Of a stretch of DNA of 31,988 bases, positions 7,802 through 15,078 are shown piece after piece. Every line of letters begins with the position of its first letter. Position 1 is the first letter of the stretch. Under the pieces are notes generated by a model. The model was given only the letters and a program-made list of their open reading frames with translations, had not been told where the DNA came from and searched no databases. A program made the position numbers and the translations under genes. Source of the stretch: Bacteroidales bacterium (GTDB taxonomy: Bacteria > Bacteroidota > Bacteroidia > Bacteroidales > SMBSF77); contig JAIOTT010000062.1 of the NCBI GenBank assembly GCA_021106655.1, positions 1 through 31,988 of the forward strand, given 5' to 3'.

Positions 7802-9955
7802 ATGAAAAAAATAGTTATAGTATTATTTATAATCTTATTAGGCCTCAACCCCATTGCTAAAGCTGATGAGGGAATGTGGCTTCCAATGTTTATTGAGCGC
7901 CTGAATTATGTTGATATGCAGAAAATGGGCTTACAGTTAACCGCTGAAGAGATATACAGCATTAACAATTCAAGCCTGAAAGATGCAATAATAATTTTTG
8001 ATAGGGGATGTACTGGTGAAATTGTTTCTGATCAGGGACTTGTGTTTACTAACCATCACTGTGGGTTTAGCCAGATCCAGTCACATAGTACTGTTGAACA
8101 TGATTATCTGACTGATGGGTTTTGGGCTATGAATAAAAATGAGGAACTGTCAAACCCCGGAACAGTTGTGAAGTTTCTTATAAGTATGGAAAATGTTACG
8201 GATGATATATTAAGCCAGGTAAATAATAATATGACTGAAGAGGAAAGGGCAAAAACAATCAAGGAAGTAGCTTCGAGGATCAAAAAAAAGGCAGAACATA
8301 ACAATCACTTTGATGCAGTAATTAAAAGCTTTTTCGGTGGAAATGAGTTTTATTTGTTTATTTATGAAATCTTTAAAGATGTACGTCTTGTTGGTGCCCC
8401 GCCAACTTCGATTGGGAAATTTGGTGCTGATACCGATAACTGGATGTGGCCTCGTCATACCGGAGACTTTTCAATATTCAGGATTTATACCGCACCTGAT
8501 GGAAAACCTGCTGAGTATTCAAAAGAAAACATACCTCTTAAACCAAAACACTATCTTCCAATTTCAATAAAAGGATTTGAAAAAAATGATTTTGCTATGA
8601 TACTTGGATATCCAGGAGGTACTGATAGATATCTGACCTCATATGGTGTAAAACTGGCTACTGATAAAACAAACCCAGCTGTTGTAAAAATTCGACAGAG
8701 GAAATTGGATATTCTCAGGGAAGATATGGATGCCAGTAATGAAATAAGAATTAAATATGCTTCAAAATATGCACGTACAGCCAATTACTGGAAATATTTT
8801 ATAGGACAGACAAAAGGATTAAAACGCCTGAAGGTTTATGATAAGAAAAAACAAATTGAAGAAGATTTCCAAAAATGGGCTGATGCTGATGCAAAGAGGA
8901 AAGCGAAATATGGTGAAAGCCTTAAATATATAGCTGAGGCGTATAATGATATTACCACATTCCAATATATGAGATGGTATTTTAATGAAACCGTGAGCAG
9001 GGGATGTGAGATCCTGGGGTTTGCAAGAAAATTTAGCGGACTTGTTAAGCTGGAAAGTGCAGAAAATAAAGATGATGAGAAAATAAGTGAGGAGATAAAA
9101 TCACTAAAGGAGACATCAGAAAATTATTTTAAAAATTACAATGTACCTACAGATAAAAAACTCTTTGCAGCGATGATGGAGATGTTTTATACGGATGTTC
9201 CAAAGGATCTGCAACCTGATCTCTTAATAAAATATGGAAGTAAGTATAAAGGAGATTTTAATAAACTGGCAGACCGTGTTTTCTCAAAATCCATTTTTTA
9301 TGATCAGGATAAAGTAAATGCTTTTCTTGATAATCCTAAGGTAAAAACAATAAAAAAAGATATTGCCTATATTCTGATGAAAGATTTCTTTAATAACTAT
9401 TTCAGTATTAAAAAAGAATACATAAAAGCTGATGAGCTTTTAAAGAAAGGTAATCGTTTATTTATTGCGGGCTTACGTGAAATGAAACCAGACAAGAAAT
9501 TTTATCCTGATGCTAACTTTACAATGCGACTGAGTTATGGTAGAGTCCTTGACTATTACCCTGCTGATGCAATACACTTTGATTATGTCACTACTCTCAA
9601 AGGTGTAATGGAAAAAGAAGATCCGGGAAACTGGGAGTTCACTGTCCCGGAGAAACTGCAAGAATTATATAAGCAAAAGGATTTTGGCGAATATGGTGAT
9701 AATGGAATTATGACAACTTGTTTTCTTACCGATCACGATATCACAGGAGGAAATTCCGGCAGCCCTGTTATTAACGGTAAAGGAGAGCTTATCGGACTTG
9801 CTTTTGATGGAAACTGGGAAGCCATGAGTGGAGACATTGCTTTTGAGCCGGAACTTCAAAGAACAATAAATGTTGATATACGTTATGTTCTTTTTATCAT
9901 AGATAAATTTGCTGGTGCTAAAAACCTGATCAATGAAATGACAATAGTGAAATAA
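7802..9955 (+). CDS. S46 family dipeptidyl-peptidase, DPP7-type
   Basis: A periplasmic serine exopeptidase that removes dipeptides from peptide N-termini, used by Bacteroidota to feed on protein. The 717-residue product has a signal peptide (1-21), the S46 N-terminal DEGMW motif at 22-26, the catalytic His in TNHHCGF (85/86), a candidate catalytic Asp222 in RHTGDFSIFR, and the catalytic Ser652 in GGNSGSP. Length matches the family. In Porphyromonas enzymes position 673, 18 residues after the nucleophile, is Gly in DPP7 and Arg in DPP11. Here the equivalent residue is Gly670 (FDGNWE), so a preference for hydrophobic rather than acidic P1 residues is inferred. The stop codon overlaps the start of a small Lys-rich gene (TAATG). 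Confidence 0.92.
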   Translation: MKKIVIVLFIILLGLNPIAKADEGMWLPMFIERLNYVDMQKMGLQLTAEEIYSINNSSLKDAIIIFDRGCTGEIVSDQGLVFTNHHCGFSQIQSHSTVEHDYLTDGFWAMNKNEELSNPGTVVKFLISMENVTDDILSQVNNNMTEEERAKTIKEVASRIKKKAEHNNHFDAVIKSFFGGNEFYLFIYEIFKDVRLVGAPPTSIGKFGADTDNWMWPRHTGDFSIFRIYTAPDGKPAEYSKENIPLKPKHYLPISIKGFEKNDFAMILGYPGGTDRYLTSYGVKLATDKTNPAVVKIRQRKLDILREDMDASNEIRIKYASKYARTANYWKYFIGQTKGLKRLKVYDKKKQIEEDFQKWADADAKRKAKYGESLKYIAEAYNDITTFQYMRWYFNETVSRGCEILGFARKFSGLVKLESAENKDDEKISEEIKSLKETSENYFKNYNVPTDKKLFAAMMEMFYTDVPKDLQPDLLIKYGSKYKGDFNKLADRVFSKSIFYDQDKVNAFLDNPKVKTIKKDIAYILMKDFFNNYFSIKKEYIKADELLKKGNRLFIAGLREMKPDKKFYPDANFTMRLSYGRVLDYYPADAIHFDYVTTLKGVMEKEDPGNWEFTVPEKLQELYKQKDFGEYGDNGIMTTCFLTDHDITGGNSGSPVINGKGELIGLAFDGNWEAMSGDIAFEPELQRTINVDIRYVLFIIDKFAGAKNLINEMTIVK

Positions 9956-10128
9956 TGAAGAAAATTGATCAATTAAGGCGTACTGAATACACTATCTCAA
10001 TGAAGATACTGGATCTTGAAGGGCGCCGTACGAAATCCGGATTATCGAAAAAAGAAGAGGCAGAGCTGGAAATTCTTTTGAAGAAAAAGGAGAAGCTGGC
10101 AGAACAGGTTAAGAAGCAGAAACGATAG
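9955..10128 (+). CDS. Small Lys/Glu-rich coiled-coil protein coupled to the S46 peptidase
   Basis: A 57-codon frame starts at the ATG that shares its A with the TAA stop of the peptidase gene (TAATG), a classic translational-coupling overlap. The product begins MKKIDQLRRTEYTISMK and continues as a highly charged, probably helical segment with KKEEAELEILLKKKEKLAEQ. It has no signal peptide, Cys or recognisable domain, so it is expected in the cytoplasm, unlike its exported neighbour. The coding case rests on the overlap, the clean frame to a TAG at 10126-10128 and a codon pattern like the neighbours. I do not recognise a family. It could also be a chance read-through of spacer, but the composition argues for a real protein. 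Confidence 0.6.
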   Translation: MKKIDQLRRTEYTISMKILDLEGRRTKSGLSKKEEAELEILLKKKEKLAEQVKKQKR

Positions 10129-10142
10129 AGGAGAATAGTTGC

Positions 10143-10184
10143 GAGTTACGGGTTACGGGTTGCGGGTTGTGGGTTGTGGGTTTG
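10143..10184. repeat. Heptad repeat, six units of GGGTTAC/GGGTTGC/GGGTTGT
   Basis: Six back-to-back 7-base units (GAGTTAC, GGGTTAC, GGGTTGC, two GGGTTGT, GGGTTTG). The array overlaps the 3' end of the minus-strand DUF2304 gene and encodes its last residues, roughly THNPQPATRNP, so it appears to have been inserted at or expanded into the gene end. Confidence 0.85.
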
Positions 10185-10523
10185 TTTTTTTAACTTTTCA
10201 ATTTCCATTTTTAGTATTCCAATTTCCTGAGCTAAATTTTTACTTTTATCGGAGAGCTTTGAAATTATTATTGAGAATTCTATAAGTATCATCAGTATAG
10301 CTAAAAGAAATATAAAGAAAAGTGCTGCCGGAGCATATGCGATACCAATAAGCTGGGCAAAATAATCAAGCCCATCCCTCCAGATTGAAAAAAACAGAAA
10401 CACAAAACAAAAAAACAACCACAACAGGGAATATTCTTCTTTAAGTGATTTTTTTCGTATCAGGTGCAGCACAAAAAACAACAATAAGATGCTGCCAGTA
10501 ATAGCAATATATTGAATATTCAT
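10146..10523 (-). CDS. DUF2304-like small membrane protein
   Basis: A 125-residue protein with three predicted membrane helices (about 3-22, 33-50 and 64-88), a conserved-looking KEEYSLLWLF segment after the first helix and a basic coiled tail. This is the pattern of DUF2304 proteins, which usually sit beside dolichyl/polyprenyl-phosphate sugar synthase GT2 genes. That is so here: the GT2 gene ends 11 bases upstream on the same strand. The family is thought to support polyprenyl-phosphate sugar synthesis or handling; its biochemical role is not established. The last 11 residues come from the heptad repeat and are unlikely to matter for function. Confidence 0.8.
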   Translation of the reverse strand: MNIQYIAITGSILLLFFVLHLIRKKSLKEEYSLLWLFFCFVFLFFSIWRDGLDYFAQLIGIAYAPAALFFIFLLAILMILIEFSIIISKLSDKSKNLAQEIGILKMEIEKLKKQTHNPQPATRNP

Positions 10524-10534
10524 TAATAGTATTG

Positions 10535-11263
10535 TTAGTTAGTATCTATTTCACTCTCTATTTGTTTTGCACGAATTGATGCCATGAACATAGCAAGCAG
10601 AACTTTTATCATGTAATAAGGGCTTTGAGCTAATGAAATTGAGGAAACCCCACCTTGTCTTTCTTGCATTTGAGTGAATATTTCCTTAATTTTAAATTTA
10701 TTTTTCCCAAGCATAATTACAATTTCCGGTTCAGGGAAATCTGTTGGATAATTTTCAGATAAAAATTTAATTGTTTTTTTGTTATATGCTCTGAAGCCTG
10801 ATGTATTATCAGTAATTTTTTGCCGTATCATTAAATAACTTGTGATCTCAAAAATCTTAATTCCGAGTCGCCTTGGTGAAGTACTTTTATAGCCATTATG
10901 TTTTTGAACAAACCTTGATCCTATAGCAATATCTGCTTCTTTGTTTTTAACAATATTCAGTAATTTATTGATTTCTTCAATTTTATGCTGGCCGTCGCCA
11001 TCAAACTGCAATGCATATTCATAGTTATACAGCATTGCATATTTGAATCCGGTTTGCACACAGCCACCAATTCCAAGATTAAATGGAAGATCAATTACAA
11101 CAGCTTTTCCGCTTGCTTTTGCAAGTTTGCTTGTGTTATCGGTCGATCCATCATTTATTACAAGGATATCCCAGCTACTATCTGCATGCTTTAGTTTTTG
11201 AACCAAAGAATCAATGTTTTCAGCTTCATTATATGCCGGAATAATTATAAGAGTGTCGTTCAT
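10535..11263 (-). CDS. GT2 glycosyltransferase, polyprenyl-phosphate sugar synthase-like
   Basis: A 242-residue GT-A enzyme that should transfer a sugar from a nucleotide donor to a polyprenyl phosphate. Visible motifs are IIIPAYNEAENI (6-17), INDGSTDNT (38-46), GGCVQTGFKYA, the metal-binding FDGDGQH (about 88-94) and RFVQKHNGYKSTSPRR, matching the DPM1/DPG synthase subfamily. It lacks C-terminal membrane helices, which fits its pairing with the DUF2304 membrane protein directly downstream (11-base gap). The TMTC-like glycosyltransferase gene lies upstream on the same strand behind a repeat-filled 235-base gap. Donor sugar is not readable from sequence; mannose is plausible given the GDP-mannose enzyme in the window. 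Confidence 0.87.
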   Translation of the reverse strand: MNDTLIIIPAYNEAENIDSLVQKLKHADSSWDILVINDGSTDNTSKLAKASGKAVVIDLPFNLGIGGCVQTGFKYAMLYNYEYALQFDGDGQHKIEEINKLLNIVKNKEADIAIGSRFVQKHNGYKSTSPRRLGIKIFEITSYLMIRQKITDNTSGFRAYNKKTIKFLSENYPTDFPEPEIVIMLGKNKFKIKEIFTQMQERQGGVSSISLAQSPYYMIKVLLAMFMASIRAKQIESEIDTN

Positions 11264-11275
11264 AATATCTATTCT

Positions 11276-11326
11276 TACAGCTTACGAGTTATGGGTTTCA
11301 GAATTCATAACTTGCAACTTACAACC
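11276..11326. repeat. Degenerate heptad/inverted repeat
   Basis: Units such as GAGTTAT and GGGTTTC (11286-11299) face their complements in CATAACTTGCAACTTACAAC (11306-11325); AGTTATG (11287-11293) and CATAACT (11306-11312) are exact inverted copies. The period and vocabulary match the GGGTTGC heptad array at 10143-10184. Confidence 0.5.
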
Positions 11327-11392
11327 TTTAATCCAAAATTACTAAAAAATTTCAATCAAATATTACTTTTTTGTTTTACTGGATTAATTTTT

Positions 11393-11519
11393 ACCACAAA
11401 GACACAATGATTTACACAAAGTTCACATAGTATTGCATGGTGTCCATTGTGCCTTCATAGTGTCCATAGTGGTTAATTTCTTTATTTTTTTATCTGTGTT
11501 AATCTGAGAAATCTGTGGC
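11393..11519. repeat. ACCACAAAGACAC-type inverted repeat plus ATCTGTGTTAATCTG unit
   Basis: ACCACAAAGACACAATG (11393-11409) is imperfectly inverted as CATAGTGTCCATAGTGGT (11456-11473), with similar units between. It is followed by ATCTGTGTTAATCTGAG and ATCTGTGGC (11492-11519), another dispersed unit; TTTTTTTATCTGTGTTAAT recurs near 30887. The end of the TPR glycosyltransferase gene lies inside the last unit, which encodes ATDFSD and the stop. Confidence 0.65.
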
Positions 11520-13742
11520 AGCATTTCTTTGTTTAATATTGTTTTCAAGAAACTTAAAAACATCAGGATTTGTTTTAAGTCCTAACTGTCTGGCCTGAAT
11601 AAGATCTGCATAAGCTTTCTCGTAATCTTTGAGAATGTAATATGTTATTCCTCTGTCGTTAAGCACATTAGCAGATTGTGGCGAAAATGATAGTATTTTG
11701 GAATAGAATTCAATGGCTTGCTCGTAGTTTTTATTATAATAATGTATTATAGCTATATTTTTTAGAATTGTAATTTCATTTGGGTTAAGCTCCAATGCTC
11801 TCTGATAGTCAGTCAACGCATACTCATAGAGTTGTTGTCTGAAATATGCATTTCCTCTGTTATTATAAGCTTCAAAAAACTCCAGCCTGAATTCGATTGC
11901 TTTTGTGAAATTAATTATTGCCTCCTCGTGCTCTTGCATCTCCAGGTATGCTAATCCTTTGTTATTATATGCTTCCGCATATTCAGGCTTTAACCTGAGC
12001 GCTTCATTGAAATCTGAAATAGCTTCATGGTATTTTTGCAGGGATAATTTTGCATGTCCGGATTTATTGTAAACTGTAATGTTATGTTCGATATTATTGG
12101 GAGAAAAGGCATTAGTAAAGTCACTTATTGCTTTTTCATATTCTTGTATGTTTGAATATGCAAAACCTCTTCCCAAATAAGCTTTGAAATACGTAGAATC
12201 GACAGCAATTAATTGATCAAATACTAAAATTGCTTCATGGGATTTTCCGAGGTCGAGCTTAACATTCCCCAGATTATGTAAAGCCTCAATATAATCAGGT
12301 TTTAATCTAACAGCTTCCGTGTATGCTTCTTCTGCTTTTTCAAAATCCCTCAATGTAATATATGTTGATCCGAGGTTACTATGTGACCTTGCATTATGAG
12401 GTTTTTGAGATGTATTATCCAGCCATAGGGAAAGTTTTGACTCCCAGACTTTATTTTGTTCATATGTTATAAACCCGTAAATTATATTTATTACCAGAAA
12501 AAACACAATCACTGCATAAAGTCTTTTTCTAGCAAAGAAATCCCAAATAAGACTTACAAAAATCAAGCTAAAACCAAACAAAGGTAAATATAAACGATGT
12601 TCATTAATTACATCCCTTATTGGTAATATACTGGATTCAACAGATAAGGTAATGAAAAGCCAGAATATTCCGAATGATATAAGATGTTTCTTCTTGTAAA
12701 GTAAAAAGGCAGCAATTATTAATACTAAAATTATAAATAAACATGCAATAACTTTCCATTCAAATATATTTTTTGAGACAGAAAAGTCATAATCAAGAGC
12801 CTGATCTACGGGTATAAAAAATAGCTGTATATACTTTACTATAACCCTAAATTGAGTAAAAAGATAATCGGAGCGACTTATAATTTCTGTTTCTTTTGGC
12901 AAAAATCCTCCAAACAAAACTACCAGAAACACCAGGAAAAGCAGAGAAAAAGATATAAGAAGGTATTTTTTGAAAACAGTCCCATCTTTGTTTCTGATAA
13001 AAAATAGTTCGAATAATAATAGCACAATTGGAATTGTAATAACTATTTGTTTTGATAGTATCCCTAATGTTCCACTTATTAATGCAAAAAGATATAATAA
13101 AACTACTTTGGCATTCAATCCTTTTTTTACATACATCAAGCGACCTGATCCATAAAAAAACAGACTCATGATGTAAAACATGGTAGCCATTGATGTCATC
13201 CTTTGAACGATGTAAGAAACAGCTTGTGTCTGGATTGGATGAAGGACACACATCAGGGCTATAAAAAACGCAATTAGGCCCGAATATTTTCTTTGGGGGT
13301 TATTGTCGAAAATGCTAATCGATAGTATAAGCCTTGCCAGCAAAAACACAAAACAGCCATAAATTAAATGAATAATAAGGTTAAAGAGGTGATATCCAAA
13401 TACACTATTTTCATGAATGGAATAATTAATTGCAAAAGTGAGCATGCAAAAATGACGGGTATTTGGATTTATCCACTTGTTTATGTTCTTAAAATCATCC
13501 AGATTGTGGAGCCTGTCATTTTGTTGAATAATATTTATATCATCAAAGATCATTTCACCATTAAGGCTATTTGAATATGACAAATACCCCACAACTATGA
13601 TTACCAGAATAGCAATGATATTGAACTGTACAGGAGATAACTTTTCAATAAATGAGAGAAACTGTTTCCCTAAATCAGGAGACAAGGGTTTTTCTACTAC
13701 TCCCTTTTTTGTAATCGTTTTTATCTTCTTCTTTTTTGCCAT
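11499..13742 (-). CDS. TMTC-like GT-C membrane glycosyltransferase with eight TPRs
   Basis: Probable polyprenyl-phosphate-sugar-dependent protein O-glycosyltransferase. The 747-residue product (start MAKKKKIKTI at 13742; upstream in-frame codons give a poor N-terminus) has about ten membrane helices over residues 40-430 and eight TPR units over about 445-735. The first periplasmic loop carries FDDINIIQQND and then LTFAINYSIHENSVFGYHLFN, the arrangement of GT-C enzymes of the TMTC family, whose eukaryotic members mannosylate cadherins. The TPRs are canonical (for example AEAYNNKGLAYLEMQEHEEA) and may hold acceptor proteins. The polyprenyl-phosphate sugar synthase-like GT2 and DUF2304 genes follow on the same strand. 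The C-terminal ATDFSD and stop fall in a dispersed repeat. A non-catalytic TPR membrane protein is the main alternative. Confidence 0.72.
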   Translation of the reverse strand: MAKKKKIKTITKKGVVEKPLSPDLGKQFLSFIEKLSPVQFNIIAILVIIVVGYLSYSNSLNGEMIFDDINIIQQNDRLHNLDDFKNINKWINPNTRHFCMLTFAINYSIHENSVFGYHLFNLIIHLIYGCFVFLLARLILSISIFDNNPQRKYSGLIAFFIALMCVLHPIQTQAVSYIVQRMTSMATMFYIMSLFFYGSGRLMYVKKGLNAKVVLLYLFALISGTLGILSKQIVITIPIVLLLFELFFIRNKDGTVFKKYLLISFSLLFLVFLVVLFGGFLPKETEIISRSDYLFTQFRVIVKYIQLFFIPVDQALDYDFSVSKNIFEWKVIACLFIILVLIIAAFLLYKKKHLISFGIFWLFITLSVESSILPIRDVINEHRLYLPLFGFSLIFVSLIWDFFARKRLYAVIVFFLVINIIYGFITYEQNKVWESKLSLWLDNTSQKPHNARSHSNLGSTYITLRDFEKAEEAYTEAVRLKPDYIEALHNLGNVKLDLGKSHEAILVFDQLIAVDSTYFKAYLGRGFAYSNIQEYEKAISDFTNAFSPNNIEHNITVYNKSGHAKLSLQKYHEAISDFNEALRLKPEYAEAYNNKGLAYLEMQEHEEAIINFTKAIEFRLEFFEAYNNRGNAYFRQQLYEYALTDYQRALELNPNEITILKNIAIIHYYNKNYEQAIEFYSKILSFSPQSANVLNDRGITYYILKDYEKAYADLIQARQLGLKTNPDVFKFLENNIKQRNAATDFSD

Positions 13743-13822
13743 TAACATATCGATAACAATCTGATGTATACAAAGGTACATCAGGAATATTTAAAAAAGT
13801 TATACTTCAATGTTAGTTTTTT

Positions 13823-13850
13823 GTTTCAGGTTTCATGTTCCGGGTTTCAG
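13823..13850. repeat. Heptad repeat, four units of GTTTCAG-like sequence
   Basis: Units GTTTCAG, GTTTCAT, GTTCCGG, GTTTCAG follow one another without gaps. It lies in the divergent spacer between the TMTC-like gene and the PfkB kinase gene. Confidence 0.75.
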
Positions 13851-13859
13851 GTATTTTTT

Positions 13860-13867
13860 TAATTTTG
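13860..13867 (+). promoter_or_regulatory. Candidate -7 promoter element upstream of the PfkB kinase
   Basis: TAATTTTG fits TAnnTTTG and lies 112 bases before the kinase ATG, between two heptad arrays. No clear -33 TTTG is present at the usual distance, so this is weak. Confidence 0.3.
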
Positions 13868-13903
13868 CCGCTGAACAGGTTAAGGTATAAGGATTCATAT
13901 TTC

Positions 13904-13931
13904 AAATAACTTATAACAAATAACCTATAAC
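13904..13931. repeat. Heptad repeat, four units of AAATAAC/TTATAAC
   Basis: Four contiguous 7-base units (AAATAAC, TTATAAC, AAATAAC, CTATAAC), 48 bases upstream of the kinase start. It is the second heptad array in the same 236-base spacer, with an unrelated unit but the same period. Confidence 0.75.
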
Positions 13932-13978
13932 AAGATGAAATTAATGATAAAAGTTTAGATACAAAAAATCGAAATATT

Positions 13979-14956
13979 ATGACAAAAATACTTGGAATGG
14001 GAAATGCTCTTGTAGATATTATGATCAAGCATAATGATGATAGAATATTAGATGACTTTGGTTTACCGAAGGGAAGCATGCAACTAGTTGATAAAGTTTT
14101 TTCAGGAAAGATCCTGGAAGGAACCAGGTCATTTGCAAGGCAACAAACATCAGGGGGGTCAGCTGCAAATACCATACATGGACTGGCAAATCTTGGTATC
14201 TCATCTGGTTTTTTAGGTACTGTCGGAGATGACAATTTTGGAGATTTTTTCAGGGAAGATATGGAGAAGAATATGATAAACCCTATTTTATTTCATGGGA
14301 AAGAGGAGACAGGAAGGGCTGTTGCGCTTGTCAGTCCGGATTCTGAAAGAACATTTGCAACTTATCTTGGTGCTGCAATAGAGCTTTCGCCATCAAATTT
14401 ATCCTCAGAGATATTTAAAGGATTTTCTTATTTTCATATTGAAGGCTATTTAGTTCAAAACCATGAGTTGATTAAAAAAGCAGTAAGCCTGGCAAAAGAA
14501 AATAATCTCATAGTTTCTCTTGATCTGGCAAGTTATAATGTTGTTGAGGAAAACCTTGAGTTTCTCCAAATGTTGGTGGAAGAATATGTAGATATCGTTT
14601 TTGCCAACGAAGAAGAAGCAAAAGCCTTTACAGGAAAAGAGCCCGAAGAAGCATTAGATATTATATCTAAATCTTGTGATATTGTAATTATTAAAATCGG
14701 GGAAAAAGGTTCACTGATAAAGAGAGGAGATGAAATATATAAGATTGGAATAATCGATGTAATAAGTGTAGATAGCACAGGTGCCGGGGATATTTATGCA
14801 TCAGGATTTTTATATGGTCTTGTTCATGAGCTGAGCCTTGACAGATGTGGCAAAATAGGTTCTATTCTTGCGGGAAAGGTTATTGAAGTAATTGGGGCAA
14901 AAATTGCAGCTGACGGATGGAGTGATATTCACTCAATGATAAAGGGAATAAATTAA
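13979..14956 (+). CDS. PfkB-family carbohydrate/nucleoside kinase (adenosine kinase-like)
   Basis: An ATP-dependent kinase of the ribokinase fold, probably cytoplasmic. The 325-residue product shows the first PfkB signature with TSGGSAANTIHGLANLG (about 58-74) and the second, DSTGAGDIYASGFLYG (about 262-277), which contains the anion hole and the catalytic Asp. FANEEEAKAFTG (about 208-219) is the typical middle strand-helix segment. Overall layout, including the GNALVDI start and GDDNFGDFF, is closest to adenosine-kinase-like PfkB proteins common in Bacteroidota, but substrate cannot be fixed from sequence (adenosine, ribose and fructose are all used in the family). It precedes the EF-G paralogue on the same strand by 122 bases, which contain a separate promoter-like element. 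Confidence 0.85.
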   Translation: MTKILGMGNALVDIMIKHNDDRILDDFGLPKGSMQLVDKVFSGKILEGTRSFARQQTSGGSAANTIHGLANLGISSGFLGTVGDDNFGDFFREDMEKNMINPILFHGKEETGRAVALVSPDSERTFATYLGAAIELSPSNLSSEIFKGFSYFHIEGYLVQNHELIKKAVSLAKENNLIVSLDLASYNVVEENLEFLQMLVEEYVDIVFANEEEAKAFTGKEPEEALDIISKSCDIVIIKIGEKGSLIKRGDEIYKIGIIDVISVDSTGAGDIYASGFLYGLVHELSLDRCGKIGSILAGKVIEVIGAKIAADGWSDIHSMIKGIN

Positions 14957-15023
14957 TTTCCAGCAAGGCTTTTTGCCTGATTACAAGATTATTAATTATT
15001 TTCTATTATTACACATAATTTTA

Positions 15024-15031
15024 TATCTTTG
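15024..15031 (+). promoter_or_regulatory. Candidate -7 promoter element for the EF-G paralogue
   Basis: TATCTTTG is a perfect match to TAnnTTTG, 47 bases upstream of the ATG at 15079. A matching -33 TTTG is not seen. It suggests the EF-G paralogue is transcribed separately from the PfkB kinase. Confidence 0.45.
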
Positions 15032-15078
15032 CCGTCCTTTCGAAAATAAAATTAACCATTTAATGAATTAATGTCAAC

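Noticed and set aside
12847..13251. 134-codon frame inside the TMTC-like gene
   Set aside because: Other-frame shadow on the same strand as a well-supported membrane protein; Ser/Cys/Ile-rich and without domain features.
13813..14235. 140-codon minus-strand frame overlapping the PfkB kinase start
   Set aside because: Lies over conserved PfkB motifs on the other strand and runs into heptad repeats; no protein-like features.
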